Source of the DNA: Methanomassiliicoccaceae archaeon COG_1
GTDB lineage: Archaea > Thermoplasmatota > Thermoplasmata > Methanomassiliicoccales > Methanomethylophilaceae
Direction: 5' to 3'
DNA: 64,000 bases
Assembly (NCBI GenBank): GCA_028561875.1
Contig: JAQQTI010000001.1
Location: 496,001-560,000 of the forward strand
Shown: positions 8,355-18,419 of the stretch, piece by piece
Layout: each line of letters opens with the position of its first letter
How positions within the stretch are numbered: position 1 is the first letter of the stretch
Notes under the pieces: model-generated
Told to the model about the DNA's origin: nothing
What the model saw: the letters and a program-made list of their open reading frames with translations, nothing else
The model's database searches: none
Position numbers and translations under genes: made by a program

Positions 8355-9523
8355 TGGGGGGTGCCCTGCAGGGCATCGAAGCCGCCTATCTTTCGAGGAA
8401 GGCCGGCTACGAGACGCTGGTCCTCGACAGGAGGGAGGATGCCCCGGCCCGTTCCCTCGCGGATTCGTCTGTCACCGTCGACGTAGCGGAGGACCCCGAG
8501 GCCGCCCTGAGGCTCCTCTCCGGATGCGACGCGGTCATCCCCGCACTGGAGAACATGCCTGCCCTGAGAGCCCTGGACTTCGTAAGGGACAGGCTTCCCT
8601 GCCCCCTGCTCTTCGACATGCAAGCCTATTCCGTATCGTCTTCGAAGCAGCGGTCCAACGAGATCATGACCGAGATTGGCGTGCCCCTCCCCCGGTCGTG
8701 GCCGGAATGCGGGTTCCCGGCCGTTGTCAAGCCATCCTGCCAGAGCGGCAGCGTAGGTGTGACCGTGGCGGGCTCCGAGGAGGAGGTTGCCCCCGCCCTC
8801 CAGAGGGTCTACGACCTGGGCGACACACCAGTCGTGCAGGAGTTCGTCTGCGGGAAGAGCATCTCCATCGAGGCGATCGGCGCCGGCTCGAGGGCGACCG
8901 CCTACGTCACGACGGAGGTCGTCCTCGACAGGGGATATGACTGCAAGCGCGTACTGTGCGCGCCCGGCATCCTCGAGGGCGAGCAGGAGGTCGCGTTCGG
9001 CATGGCGGCCAAGAAGGTCGCCGAGTGCATCGGTCTCAGGGGGATTATGGACATGGAAGCCATCCTCGGCAGGAGGGGCCTCCGCGTGCTGGAGATTGAC
9101 GCACGCATCCCCAGTCAGACCCCGGCCTGCGTGCTGGCCGGCTCGGGGATAAATCTCCTTACGGAGCTCTGCCTCGCCGCCTCCGGGAAGGGATCCAGGG
9201 CGAGGAACGCCCGCCGTTGCGCCACGTACGAGCACCTCTGGGTGCATGACGGCGTGGTCGAGGAGACCGGCGAGAGGCAGTTCTCGCGCGTCCGCAACCC
9301 GCACGTGGAGTGCGGCCTGTTCGGCGCCGATGAGGCGATAACGGACTACGAGCCCGGCAAAACCGAGTGGAGGGGGACGTTCATAAACTCCGCCGACTCG
9401 ATGGAGGAGCTCAACGCCAAGAGGTCCGCCTTCGCGGTCAACGTACTGAAGGAATGCCGGCTGGACCGCTACGTGGGGAGCTCTCCGGAGGTGATGCGAC
9501 GACCAGGCTCACCCGTTCGATGA
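8345..9523 (+). CDS. pylC: Pyrrolysine biosynthesis ligase PylC
   Basis: ATP-grasp ligase that joins methylornithine to the epsilon amine of lysine. 392 residues from ATG 8345, which overlaps the pylS end by ten bases. It has an N-terminal Rossmann-like part (GIVGGALQGIEAAYLSRKAG), the substrate-binding middle with SKQRSNEIM and VKPSCQSGSVGV, and the ATP-grasp core with LEIDARIPSQTP. Its end overlaps pylD by four bases (ATGA). It follows pylS directly; the usual pylB between them is missing. Confidence 0.95.
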   Translation: MGIVGGALQGIEAAYLSRKAGYETLVLDRREDAPARSLADSSVTVDVAEDPEAALRLLSGCDAVIPALENMPALRALDFVRDRLPCPLLFDMQAYSVSSSKQRSNEIMTEIGVPLPRSWPECGFPAVVKPSCQSGSVGVTVAGSEEEVAPALQRVYDLGDTPVVQEFVCGKSISIEAIGAGSRATAYVTTEVVLDRGYDCKRVLCAPGILEGEQEVAFGMAAKKVAECIGLRGIMDMEAILGRRGLRVLEIDARIPSQTPACVLAGSGINLLTELCLAASGKGSRARNARRCATYEHLWVHDGVVEETGERQFSRVRNPHVECGLFGADEAITDYEPGKTEWRGTFINSADSMEELNAKRSAFAVNVLKECRLDRYVGSSPEVMRRPGSPVR

Positions 9524-10344
9524 TTAGCGGCCTCTCCAGCGAGCTCGGCGACCTCGACCGCTACATGCTGTCCACCACCGGGATGGACCTGCGCACCCTC
9601 GGCTTCCGCGCGGTCGGAGTCGACCCTTCCAAGGTGGACGTTTCGGGGTACCGTGCGATCTCCGTGCCAATAACCTCGGGACTGGGCGTAATCGGTGGTT
9701 TCTCGAGAAGCGTCGCCGACATCGTCCGCGGGATGGGCATGGAGTGCACGGTGTCCTCCCGCACCGATGTCGACGGCTTTGCCGCCGCCGTCGACTTCGG
9801 CGCGGACATCATCCTCATGGCGGACGACGAAACCTACATGGCTTACAGCGTCAGGGCGGGGAGGTACGCGAACAACTCCTACTGCACCGCTGCTGGCTAC
9901 GTCGAGGCGCTCTCCGGCGCCGCCGGCGGGTTGGTGGGCAAGGAAGTCTTCGTCCGCGGCGCGGGGAGGGTAGGCAGCAACATGGTAGCCATCCTGTGCG
10001 GGCGCGGGGCGAAGGTCACCGTCGGAGACATATTGCCGGAGAAGGCTCGCGCGGTGGCCGCCGCCAATCCCGGTGTCCTGTGCAGTGTAGACGTGGATGC
10101 CACGACCGCCCGCGCTGCCTTAATACTGAATGCATCGCCATCACCCATACCTGGGGACCTGATCAGGGAAGGCGCGATCGTCTCGACCCCCGGGATACCG
10201 CACGTGTACGATGAGGCCACGCTGAGGAAGGCCAGGTTCATACATGACCCGCTGGCGATCGGAACGGCCCCTATGGTCGCGCAGAGCATCTCCTTCTCCC
10301 TCGGAAGGGAATGCTTCCTGGATCGTGAGGAGGAACGGAATTGA
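9520..10344 (+). CDS. pylD: Pyrrolysine synthase dehydrogenase PylD
   Basis: Oxidises the PylC product so that it cyclises to pyrrolysine. 274 residues from ATG 9520, overlapping the pylC stop; no other start in this frame is credible. It contains the family block VPITSGLGVIGGFS, ILMADDETYMA, the NAD-binding loop GAGRVGSN, and the C-terminal STPGIPHV and LAIGTAPMV blocks. The gene ends at TGA 10342-10344, which overlaps the TTG start of ramA. It is the last pyl gene of the cluster. Confidence 0.95.
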   Translation: MISGLSSELGDLDRYMLSTTGMDLRTLGFRAVGVDPSKVDVSGYRAISVPITSGLGVIGGFSRSVADIVRGMGMECTVSSRTDVDGFAAAVDFGADIILMADDETYMAYSVRAGRYANNSYCTAAGYVEALSGAAGGLVGKEVFVRGAGRVGSNMVAILCGRGAKVTVGDILPEKARAVAAANPGVLCSVDVDATTARAALILNASPSPIPGDLIREGAIVSTPGIPHVYDEATLRKARFIHDPLAIGTAPMVAQSISFSLGRECFLDREEERN

Positions 10345-11978
10345 CGGAATACGGAATCGCAATAGATATTGGGACAAGCGGCATCCGCATGCAGGCCATC
10401 GACCTGGCGAACGGCGAGACCGTGGCGACCGCAATCACGCAGCGCCACCCGGTGCCCGGGATGAACGTCATCGACCACGTGAATTTCGCGATAAAGTCCG
10501 GGGAGGATGTGGCGAACGGCCTGATTGTCGGTTGCATAAACACCCTCCTCGGCGCTCTAGGCATAGATTTGTCCGGGGTGAGGAGGATGGCGGTGAGCGG
10601 CAACACCTTCCAGATCTCGCTGTTCCAGAACATCGAGATTCGGGACCTCGCCTATGCCGGAGAGAACATGCTCAAGGAGCTCGGCGTCATCCCCCCCGAC
10701 CGCAACGGTGCCGAAGTCAATGCGCGCCACCTCGGCATCAGGGGCGTGCCGGAGGACTGCGTCGTTCTCATCCCGCCCGCCGTGAGGCACGAGATCGGCG
10801 CCGATGCCATCGCCATGCTGGAGATCACCGGCGTTATCGGCGCCGAAGAGCCCTGCCTGGTCGTCGACTACGGCACCAATGCCGAGATGGCCCTTATATG
10901 CGGCGACGGCAGAATCATCACCGGGTCCGCCGCCGCGGGGCCTGCCATGGAGGGCCAGGAGATTGAGAGGGGCATGCTCGCCGCGCCCGGCGCCATCTCC
11001 GATGTGAACATCGAGGAGGATGGCGGTTGGAGGTGCGATGTCCTCAACAGTAACATGATCGACATACCTTCTGACACGGTGGACCCAGACGATGGCAGGG
11101 TCCTCCGTTCCGAGAAGGAGGCGGAGAGAGCAATCGGCATCACTGGCACCGGCACAATAGCCACCCTGTACTGCGGAATCGTGTCGGGCAAGGTGGAGGT
11201 GCCGGCTATCGGCACGCCGGACGGCAGGGTGCACCTGCAGGACGGCGTCTTCATCACCTCCAAGGACATCGAGGAGGCCGGAAAGGCCATCGGAGCCATG
11301 AGGGCCGGGTTCCTCACCCTGCTCCGCGAGGCCGGCATGTGGACCGGCGACGTCAAGACCGCGTACATGTCCGGGGCCTCGGGGCTGTACGTTGACGCCC
11401 GGAAGGCGCTCGAGGTCGGAATGGTGGTGCCAGGCGCCACCAATCTGATCCAATTCGGAAACACCTCCATCGAGATGGCCCGCCGTCTGGTAACGGGCAG
11501 GATGACCATAGCAGGCTTACGCGAACTGGCCAAATCGCTCCGCGCCCAGCACTGCATGTTCGCGACGTCCGAGACGTTCAAGAACATCTACTCGATCGAG
11601 TACTCAGTGTGGTGCAGCAGCATGCCCATGTCGATGTACGACGAGATGCTGGACATCTACGGCCTTCCCCATCTCACCAAGTCTAACGGGGAGGTCAGGG
11701 TCAGGAGGGTCTCCCTGACCGACCTGCCAGACACCGAAAAGGTTCCCGTACGGGTGGTGGAATCCAACACCTGGCTCACCGGCCTCGTCGAGGGCTGTGT
11801 CGGCTGCCAGAAGTGTGTTGACCAGTGCCCCGAGAGGGCACTCCACATCACCAAGACCGATAGGGGGATGGTCTGCCGCGTCAGCTCCGACCGCTGCGGG
11901 GGCACCGCCTGCCGCCGTTGCGAGAGGGCCTGCCCCAGGAGGGTCCTCCATCTCGATTCTATGAGAATCGAGGCGTGA
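10341..11978 (+). CDS. ramA: Methylamine methyltransferase corrinoid activation protein
   Basis: ATP-dependent reductive activase that returns Co(II) corrinoid in MtmC and related proteins to Co(I). 545 residues, the family's usual length. The N-terminus has an actin-like/RACo pattern (AIDIGTSGIRMQA), the middle VDYGTNAEMAL and GAAAGPA-like stretches, and the C-terminus two [4Fe-4S] motifs (CVGCQKCVDQCP and CGGTACRRCERACP). Translation starts at TTG 10341, overlapping the pylD stop (TTGA), so it is coupled to the pyl genes and likely made in step with the Pyl machinery. Confidence 0.93.
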   Translation: MTEYGIAIDIGTSGIRMQAIDLANGETVATAITQRHPVPGMNVIDHVNFAIKSGEDVANGLIVGCINTLLGALGIDLSGVRRMAVSGNTFQISLFQNIEIRDLAYAGENMLKELGVIPPDRNGAEVNARHLGIRGVPEDCVVLIPPAVRHEIGADAIAMLEITGVIGAEEPCLVVDYGTNAEMALICGDGRIITGSAAAGPAMEGQEIERGMLAAPGAISDVNIEEDGGWRCDVLNSNMIDIPSDTVDPDDGRVLRSEKEAERAIGITGTGTIATLYCGIVSGKVEVPAIGTPDGRVHLQDGVFITSKDIEEAGKAIGAMRAGFLTLLREAGMWTGDVKTAYMSGASGLYVDARKALEVGMVVPGATNLIQFGNTSIEMARRLVTGRMTIAGLRELAKSLRAQHCMFATSETFKNIYSIEYSVWCSSMPMSMYDEMLDIYGLPHLTKSNGEVRVRRVSLTDLPDTEKVPVRVVESNTWLTGLVEGCVGCQKCVDQCPERALHITKTDRGMVCRVSSDRCGGTACRRCERACPRRVLHLDSMRIEA

Positions 11979-12134
11979 GACGCCCGTCTGGACCTTCGCC
12001 AGGTCCGGGCGCGCATACGTCGCGGGCGCGTTTTAGGTATCTTTAAGTACGCGTAAACATACGCGGTGCCAGAGCGTGAAGGGTGCCCGCGAGCGGGCGC
12101 CGTTTGATTCTCATCCACATTCAAGTGATTCGCA

Positions 12135-13859
12135 ATGACGCAAAACAGATTCGAGGACCTGGGCCTCAGGGACGAAGTCCTGAGGGCGATCAGGTCCAAC
12201 GGATGGACCGAGCCGACGCCGATCCAGGTCGCCGCCATCCCGCTGGGGATGGAGGGGAACGACATACTCGCCCAAGCCCAGACCGGCACCGGCAAGACCG
12301 GTACCTACGGCTCGATCATCATCAGCAGGACGGAGGCCGGGGCCAAGCAACCGACCTCACTCGTCCTCGTCCCCACCCGCGAACTGGCATGGCAGGTGGC
12401 GGAGGAGATGGAGAAGCTCGCCAGGTACACTGGCCACGTCGCCATCCCCATATACGGCGGCGTGAGCATCGAGAAGCAGGTCATGGTCCTGCGCAAGGGC
12501 GTGGACGTCCTCATCGCCACCCCCGGCAGGCTCGACGACCTGATGCAGCGCGGGGAGGTGTCCCTGAGCCGGATAGCCATCGCCGTCCTCGACGAGGCCG
12601 ACAGGATGCTGGATATGGGATTCATACCCATCGTCACGAAGATCCTCTCGGAGGTGCCGAAGAAAAGGCAGACCCTGATGTTCTCCGCCACCGTCCCGGC
12701 GGACGTACGGAAAATCGCCTCGAAGACGATGATCAACCACAAGGAGGTCATGCTGTCCCCCGACGAACCGACCATCGACTCCACGGCGCAGTACTACCTG
12801 CCCACCACCCGCCTGTCGAAGACGGACGAGCTTACCTGCATCATAGAGGACGGGTTCCCGAAGATGATGGTGTTCTGCCGTTCCACGCACCGGGTGGATA
12901 ACGTCTACCGCAAGCTCTCCAACCAGGCATACTCGGTGGGCAGGCTCCATGGTGAAATCGCGCAGAAGAAGAGGGAGAAGACCATCCGCGAATTCATCGG
13001 TGGCGACATAGAGGTGCTCATCGCCACCGACGTCGCCTCCCGGGGGTTGGACATCGACGGCGTGGACCTCGTCGTGAACTACGACATCCCCGCCGATCCC
13101 GACAGCTACATACACCGTGTTGGCAGGACCGGCAGGGCCGGGGCCGCCGGGAGGGCGATAACCTTCGTGACGAACGAGGAGGCCGACATCCTCGCGAAGA
13201 TCGAGGCCCGCATCGACCGCAGGCTTGTTAAGATGGCCCCCAAATCTTACAACTACAAGGCGGGCGAGGAGGGGTCCTACAAAGCGCGCGCGAAGGCTGC
13301 GAAGAAGGACGAGGCCGCGAAGAGGCAGGCGGCGGAGAAGGCCATCTCCGCCCGCGTCAAGGGGGGCGACGGACAGGAGAAGCGCGCCGAAAAGAGGCGT
13401 GCCCAGCTCGGGAGGACCCTCACCGGGAAGCTCGACCGCGGGCACCTGAGGGGACGGGCGGCGGAGAGGCCCGCTAAGACTGAGGCGGAGAGGCCGAAGA
13501 AGGAGCCCAACAAGGACGGGGCCTTCCGCCCGAAATACCAGGGCGTACCGAAGCATCCCCGCCCGGTGCACGACTACGTACAGATCGAGAGGGCGCCGCC
13601 GACGGAGAGGGACTACTCCTTCGACCGCCTCGAGTTCAGCATCGGCAAGGATGACGGCCTGACCTCTGACAAGCTCCTGACCTTCGTCGTGGACACCGCG
13701 GGGATTCCCAGGAAGGAGGTAGGCAAAGTCCGCATCTTCGCCAGCACCTCCCGCATGGAGGTCGTGCGCTGCCGTTCCCAGGAGGTTGTCGACGAGATGT
13801 TTGGCCAGACTTACAGGGGCAAGCGTGTGATGGTGTACAATCTCAGCGACAAGGCCTGA
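12135..13859 (+). CDS. DEAD-box RNA helicase with C-terminal RNA-binding domain
   Basis: 574 residues. Helicase motifs occur in order: Q-motif region WTEPTPIQ, motif I AQTGTGKT, PTREL, TPGR, DEAD (VLDEADRM), SAT, and in domain 2 RGLD and HRVGRTGRAG. A lysine/arginine/alanine-rich linker (about residues 375-470) leads to a terminal domain (SIGKDDGLTSDKLL to KRVMVYNL) like the DbpA RNA-binding fold. It probably remodels rRNA or structured mRNA. It starts at ATG 12135 behind a TATA-like CTTTAAGTAC at 12041-12050. Its 3' end overlaps the convergent chlD gene by 49 bases. A paralogue lies at 20073-21962. Confidence 0.92.
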   Translation: MTQNRFEDLGLRDEVLRAIRSNGWTEPTPIQVAAIPLGMEGNDILAQAQTGTGKTGTYGSIIISRTEAGAKQPTSLVLVPTRELAWQVAEEMEKLARYTGHVAIPIYGGVSIEKQVMVLRKGVDVLIATPGRLDDLMQRGEVSLSRIAIAVLDEADRMLDMGFIPIVTKILSEVPKKRQTLMFSATVPADVRKIASKTMINHKEVMLSPDEPTIDSTAQYYLPTTRLSKTDELTCIIEDGFPKMMVFCRSTHRVDNVYRKLSNQAYSVGRLHGEIAQKKREKTIREFIGGDIEVLIATDVASRGLDIDGVDLVVNYDIPADPDSYIHRVGRTGRAGAAGRAITFVTNEEADILAKIEARIDRRLVKMAPKSYNYKAGEEGSYKARAKAAKKDEAAKRQAAEKAISARVKGGDGQEKRAEKRRAQLGRTLTGKLDRGHLRGRAAERPAKTEAERPKKEPNKDGAFRPKYQGVPKHPRPVHDYVQIERAPPTERDYSFDRLEFSIGKDDGLTSDKLLTFVVDTAGIPRKEVGKVRIFASTSRMEVVRCRSQEVVDEMFGQTYRGKRVMVYNLSDKA

Positions 13860-15868
13860 ACCAAACGGCAACGCCGGATGTATCGCCCGGCGAGGTCCTC
13901 TCGCCGGAATCCAGTCGCTCCGCGGGTTCCGAACACGTCCCGCTCGCCGCTGCGGTCGCGGTCCTCGTCGATGATGTCGCCGAGGCGCATGTACCTCGCG
14001 CCGAGGGCGTCGGCGAGCCTGAGGGCGTAATTCACCCTCCTCCTCGGGCCGCCGTTGTCTATGATGGTCCACTCCGTATTGGGGACCTTCACCGTCTGGG
14101 CGATCCTGATAATTTCGTGCGTCGGCTCATATCCCGGGATGACCGGCGTGTCCGCCTCGCCGTCGGTGATTACCATCACGTAGCACCTCTCGTGCGGGTT
14201 CTTCCTCACGTAGTTTGACATGTACTTGTTGAGCGCAAGGAGGGCCTCCCCGAGGGGAGTGGACCCGCCGACCGCCGTCCTCTCCACGGCGTCGAAGACG
14301 GCCTCGACGTTGCGGGTGAAGGGCACGGCGAGGTTGACCACATTCTGCCCGAAGGTGAGCAGCGCGACGCGATCCCTGCGGACGTAACCGTCCTGCAACA
14401 TCGCTCTCACGCCGCGGATCGCCTCGTCGAGCATGCCGGTGTTTACGAGGGACCCGCTTACGTCGAGCGCGAACATGAACGAGCAGGAGCTCTGCTTTAC
14501 GCGGATGTTCTCGCGGACGTCCTGCGGCTCGATGACCACTTTGAGACCGTTGGGCTTCCTCATCCTCTGGTAGGGGGCGGCGGCGCGGATGGTTGGCCCG
14601 AGGGCGGGGTCGCTGGTACTCTCGGCGGGGATGCGGAAGCCGCTCGCCCGTCCGCTGCGGTCGCCGGAGGCGTTGCCCCTGGGAATCTGCCCCACGACCT
14701 GGCTTAGGCGTACGGCATCGGCCGCGTCAATCAGGAAGAGGTCGTTACGGACCTCGTCGAGGATGATGGTGGAGACGTCGACGTCCGGGTTGGAGAAGAC
14801 GTCACCAGTGATTCCGGCGGGCATGTCGGGACAGCTCTCGGTCGCTTCCCCGGACTCGGACTCCTCGGCCTCTTTCACGTACGCGCCGACGTCGACGTCC
14901 TCCTGCCTCATGACCTTTGCTATCTCGGCGTTGGAGACCTCCAAGACGTCCTCGTCTCCGATGGCGGCCTCGGTGTCTGCGTCGTCGAGGGAGACTCTCG
15001 CGGTGCCCGGGGCCTTCTTCGGCATCCTGCGATGCAGCATGCACATGACGGCGGCCTCGCGGATATCCTCCGCGGAGATGCGGTCCCTCCCGCCGATGGC
15101 GGCGAGGTCTCTCGCCACTCTCGCGGCGGCGATGTCGCCGCGGTGTCCCACGGCGTCGAGGCGGACACAGATCCCACAGATGTCCTGTATGTCCCTGCGG
15201 GTGATCTTCACGCCGGGGATGGTGACGCGGGCCGCGCTAATCCTCCTCCCGACCTCCGCGTCCTCATCCGCATACCGTGCGGCAAATTCCCGGGGGCTCT
15301 CCTGCCACTCCATGACGCGGAGGGCTATCTCCCCGCGCCCGACAGGGTCGGTGCCCGCACCGGTGGAGACGCAGACGTCGAACCTGTCGGCGACCTCCGG
15401 AGAGATATCCCTCTCAGCGGGGTCCATCGTTGCCACCACTCTAGTGAACAGCGGATACTCGGCACTGATGCCTTCGCGCTCCACCCTCACCCTGTGCGTG
15501 CTCACGCACTCCATCACGGCGTTGAGCGAGCGGGGCTCCATTAGGTTGACGTTGTCGATGCAGAGGATGTTCCCATCGGCGCGTTGCAGTATGCCGCCCC
15601 TGAGCCTCGTCTCGCCCTCGGCGACGGCGCGCTCGAGGTCGATTCCCCCGAACACATCCTCGTCGCCGGCGGCGGGCGGCAGGTCCACCACATGCATATC
15701 GGTGAGATTGGCGAGCGACCTCGCGAGCACGCTCTTGGCGGTGCCGGGGGGCCCTCTGATCAGCACGCCGTTGAGGCCGTCGTCCGCCAGCAGGCACATC
15801 AACGCCCTCTTGGCGGGCTCCTCTCCGATCACGGCGGAGAACGGGAACGTCACATTTCCTGCAGGCAT
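13811..15868 (-). CDS. ChlD-type chelatase ATPase subunit (AAA + VWA)
   Basis: 685 residues. The N-terminal AAA+ domain has Walker A GPPGTAKS and a Walker B-like [11 protein letters not shown] variable acidic linker (about 320-390) follows, then a von Willebrand A domain with MIDAS residues DVSGS and a later TDGEAD. This is the D-subunit architecture of Mg- or Co-chelatases, which work with an I subunit (next gene) and a large CobN/ChlH subunit. No large subunit is seen here. In a methanogen that lives on corrinoid proteins, cobalt insertion is the likelier job (inference). Its start overlaps the end of the upstream chlI gene by 19 bases, so the two form an operon. Confidence 0.85.
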   Translation of the reverse strand: MPAGNVTFPFSAVIGEEPAKRALMCLLADDGLNGVLIRGPPGTAKSVLARSLANLTDMHVVDLPPAAGDEDVFGGIDLERAVAEGETRLRGGILQRADGNILCIDNVNLMEPRSLNAVMECVSTHRVRVEREGISAEYPLFTRVVATMDPAERDISPEVADRFDVCVSTGAGTDPVGRGEIALRVMEWQESPREFAARYADEDAEVGRRISAARVTIPGVKITRRDIQDICGICVRLDAVGHRGDIAAARVARDLAAIGGRDRISAEDIREAAVMCMLHRRMPKKAPGTARVSLDDADTEAAIGDEDVLEVSNAEIAKVMRQEDVDVGAYVKEAEESESGEATESCPDMPAGITGDVFSNPDVDVSTIILDEVRNDLFLIDAADAVRLSQVVGQIPRGNASGDRSGRASGFRIPAESTSDPALGPTIRAAAPYQRMRKPNGLKVVIEPQDVRENIRVKQSSCSFMFALDVSGSLVNTGMLDEAIRGVRAMLQDGYVRRDRVALLTFGQNVVNLAVPFTRNVEAVFDAVERTAVGGSTPLGEALLALNKYMSNYVRKNPHERCYVMVITDGEADTPVIPGYEPTHEIIRIAQTVKVPNTEWTIIDNGGPRRRVNYALRLADALGARYMRLGDIIDEDRDRSGERDVFGTRGATGFRREDLAGRYIRRCRLVQALSLRLYTITRLPL

Positions 15869-16914
15869 CTGTGCACGTCGTCCAGGTCGTAGTCCGCCGT
15901 CTTCTGGAACGGCTTCTTTTTCAGCCTGTGGGCCAGGACCAGCGGCGCGACCTCCTCGAGGTCGCCCTTCGTGGCTCTGCCCCTGCCCGCGTAGGCGGCG
16001 TTCGCTCTCGCGGCGCGGATCATCGTGATGTCGGAGCGGTGCCCCTCCATGTTGAAGTACACTGACAGGTAGGCGGCAGCGTCGACGATCTCCCTGTCGA
16101 CCTCCACCTCCCTCATGATCCCCCTAGCGGCGGCGATTCCGTCGGCGATCCTCCTCGTCTCCTCGGCGTACCGCTCCGTGAAGCTCTTCGGATCGAGGTC
16201 GAAGGCGAGCCTGCGTGAGACGACCTCAGATCTCAGGCCCAGGTCCCTCTCTCCCTTCACCTCCACGCTCATGCCGAACCTGTCGAGCAGCTGCGGCCTG
16301 AGCTCGCCCTCCTCGGGGTTCATCGATCCGACGAGCACGAACCGCGCCGGGTGCGAGAACGAGACCCCCTCCCTCTCCACGTAGTTCACGCCCATGGCGG
16401 CGGAGTCGAGGAGCATGTCGACGATGTAGTCCTCGAGGAGGTTTATCTCATCGACGTACAGGATGTTCCCGTTGGCCTGCGCGAGAATCCCGGGCTCGAA
16501 TCTCTTCTTTCCGGTCTGCAGGACGGCCTCTAGGTCGAGGGTGCCGGCGACGCGGTCCTCGGTGGCGCTGAGCGGGAGCTCCACCACCCTCATCGGTGAG
16601 GTCTCGGCGGGAATCGCTTCCCCCCTCTCGGCGCGCTCCCGGCAGTATGGGCAGTAGGAGTCCGGGCGGGAGGGGTCGCAGCGGAACGGGCACCCCATGT
16701 TGTGCGCCCTGGGCGGGAGCACCTGCTCGAGGGAGCGGACGGCTGTCGATTTGGCAGTACCCTTCTCCCCCTTGATGAGCACGCCGCCGATCCCCGGGTC
16801 GACGACGTTGAGGATGAGGGCCTTCTTCATGGATTCCTGCCCGACGATTGCGGTGAACGGGAAGGTGGCTGCGTGTCTTTCGGCCATATGTGTATCAGCA
16901 AAGCGTTCGCTCAT
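15850..16914 (-). CDS. ChlI-type chelatase ATPase subunit
   Basis: 354 residues from ATG 16914 ([10 protein letters not shown]), preceded by AGGA at a good distance; a longer frame to 17025 has low-complexity sequence and is not preferred. It has AAA+ Walker A GEKGTAKS, Walker B-like [30 protein letters not shown] (sensor/arginine-finger region), and an inserted cysteine set (CPFRC...YCPYC) also found in archaeal and cyanobacterial relatives. It partners the ChlD-type subunit encoded immediately after it. Confidence 0.87.
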   Translation of the reverse strand: MSERFADTHMAERHAATFPFTAIVGQESMKKALILNVVDPGIGGVLIKGEKGTAKSTAVRSLEQVLPPRAHNMGCPFRCDPSRPDSYCPYCRERAERGEAIPAETSPMRVVELPLSATEDRVAGTLDLEAVLQTGKKRFEPGILAQANGNILYVDEINLLEDYIVDMLLDSAAMGVNYVEREGVSFSHPARFVLVGSMNPEEGELRPQLLDRFGMSVEVKGERDLGLRSEVVSRRLAFDLDPKSFTERYAEETRRIADGIAAARGIMREVEVDREIVDAAAYLSVYFNMEGHRSDITMIRAARANAAYAGRGRATKGDLEEVAPLVLAHRLKKKPFQKTADYDLDDVHRCLQEM

Positions 16915-16960
16915 ATGATATCTTCCTTGACCGCGTTGGGTTCGGTGAATGGGGGGGGGG

Positions 16961-17830
16961 TCAGATGAAGACGAACCCGGAGATGTCGTTCCACGCCTGC
17001 CGGCAGTCGAGCTCGCCGAGGACATCGTGCTTCATGCCGGAGTAGACGATGCTGCGGTAGCGGGTGTAGCCAATCTTCCTCAGTGTCTTCCTGTTGTCGT
17101 CCAGCCCGCGCTCGCCGCCTGTCAGGGGGTCATTGGCGCCGGAGACGCTGAGGATCCTAAGGTTGCGGTTGGTGCATCTATGGCCCTTGACGTCATGGAG
17201 CATCCGGCCGGCGTCCCATAAAGTGGAGTAGGACGCGTTCGTATAGTCGTAGCCGGTGCACAGGGCGTCGTTCTTCCGTGCCTCCACCGTCCTGATGTTG
17301 GTGCAGATGGTCCTCCCTTCGCGGGGTTTGCAGTACTTCAGAAACAGCCTGTTGTGGCCGTTCTCCCCGCCGACCCTGGCGGCGATTCTTCCGAGTCTGC
17401 AGCCGACTGCCGCACTGGCACTGTATCTCGGGGGCGAGACGAGGATGAGCTTCCTGATCTCGCTGTCGTGCTCCCTCAGGTAGGCCCGGGCAATGCAAGC
17501 ACCGAAGGAGTAGCCCATGAGGCTGAGGTCTACTTTCGGGAACGCGGATTTGGCGAACTGGCTCACTAGAAACTGGTCGTTCATCATCGTCTTCATGTCG
17601 CCCATGTGCCCGAGGGGGTAGTGCCCGTTCACCGATGCTCCATGGCCGCGGTTGTCGGATACGACGACGTTGATGCCGTTGCCAGCCAGATACTTCGCAA
17701 AATCGTAATACCTGCCTTTATGCTCCTTCTCGCCGTGGATGATTTGTAGCGTAGCCCGGGAATCATCCGATTCGAAGACGGCCAGCGACAGGCGCAGGCT
17801 ATCCGCTCCCTGAATTGTCAATTCGCGCAT
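16961..17830 (-). CDS. Alpha/beta hydrolase (monoacylglycerol-lipase-like)
   Basis: 289 residues from ATG 17830 ([12 protein letters not shown]); upstream in-frame codons to 17968 look non-coding. The nucleophile elbow GYSFG sits near residue 115, with a likely acid in GANDPLTGG and a histidine in GMKHDVL, completing a Ser-Asp-His triad. [11 protein letters not shown] and DNRGHGAS fit the serine aminopeptidase S33/lysophospholipase group. The substrate is unknown; lipid or ester hydrolysis is the family theme. A run of ten G/C bases (16951-16960) follows its stop directly. Confidence 0.8.
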   Translation of the reverse strand: MRELTIQGADSLRLSLAVFESDDSRATLQIIHGEKEHKGRYYDFAKYLAGNGINVVVSDNRGHGASVNGHYPLGHMGDMKTMMNDQFLVSQFAKSAFPKVDLSLMGYSFGACIARAYLREHDSEIRKLILVSPPRYSASAAVGCRLGRIAARVGGENGHNRLFLKYCKPREGRTICTNIRTVEARKNDALCTGYDYTNASYSTLWDAGRMLHDVKGHRCTNRNLRILSVSGANDPLTGGERGLDDNRKTLRKIGYTRYRSIVYSGMKHDVLGELDCRQAWNDISGFVFI

Positions 17831-18278
17831 CCCTATCCCAGACACCAAAATGCTTTCATCACATTTAATGGTTCGATGGGGGCGGCGAAAATGCGCATCG
17901 AGGCATGAGCCAGAGTGCCGGAAGAAGGAAACACTCATCATGATGTGGAAAACGCCTGGCACATCCAATTTTGTTCATTTCGGGGCAGATAGGTAAAATA
18001 GCAGAATGCAGGGTGTTCGTAAATGTTCTTGTCGACTCCGACACTCTCCTGTCGGGCGATGCCGAGGATTCCTCGTGATCTTCGAGCATGTCCGGAAATC
18101 CTCGTAAATTCCTGCCGAACCAGGAGCAGAGAAGGACTTGAAGGGCGCCGTGAGATCCTTCCGTCCAGGTTTACCGGTTTGATCCGAGCGTCGAGCCGTT
18201 CATCAGGCCTTTCTAGTTTGCTTCTGCAGTTTGACGAAGGCCTCTTCGCCTCTGCGAGTTCAATTCTGATGGAATAAG
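17831..18278. other. Intergenic region without recognised gene
   Basis: About 450 bases between the divergent hydrolase promoter and tRNA-Gly. Short frames exist on both strands but none has family-like sequence. No RNA structure was identified. Confidence 0.4.
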
Positions 18279-18354
18279 TGGTGCGGACGCCGGGATTCGA
18301 ACCCGAGTTCTAACCTTGGCAAGGTTAAGTGATAACCAGCTACACCACGTCCAC
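18279..18354 (-). tRNA. tRNA-Gly (anticodon GCC)
   Basis: 76 bases including encoded CCA, read from 18354 down. The acceptor GTGGACG pairs with CGTCCGC, the D arm has GTG/CAC, the anticodon stem TAACC/GGTTA encloses loop TTGCCAA with GCC, and the T arm is CGGGTTCGAATCCCG. Confidence 0.97.
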
Positions 18355-18419
18355 ACTGGTAAGTGCGAAAACGACTCTTCGGATATAAATCTATTGAGAC
18401 CGGCCCCGCACGAGGCATT

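Noticed and set aside
10341-11978. Whether this is a generic DUF4445/RACo protein, not RamA
   Set aside because: Length, the two terminal [4Fe-4S] motifs and coupling to pylD fit RamA better.
14589-16028. 479-codon plus-strand frame opposite chlD/chlI
   Set aside because: Serine/threonine-rich mirror of the minus-strand genes with no start signal.
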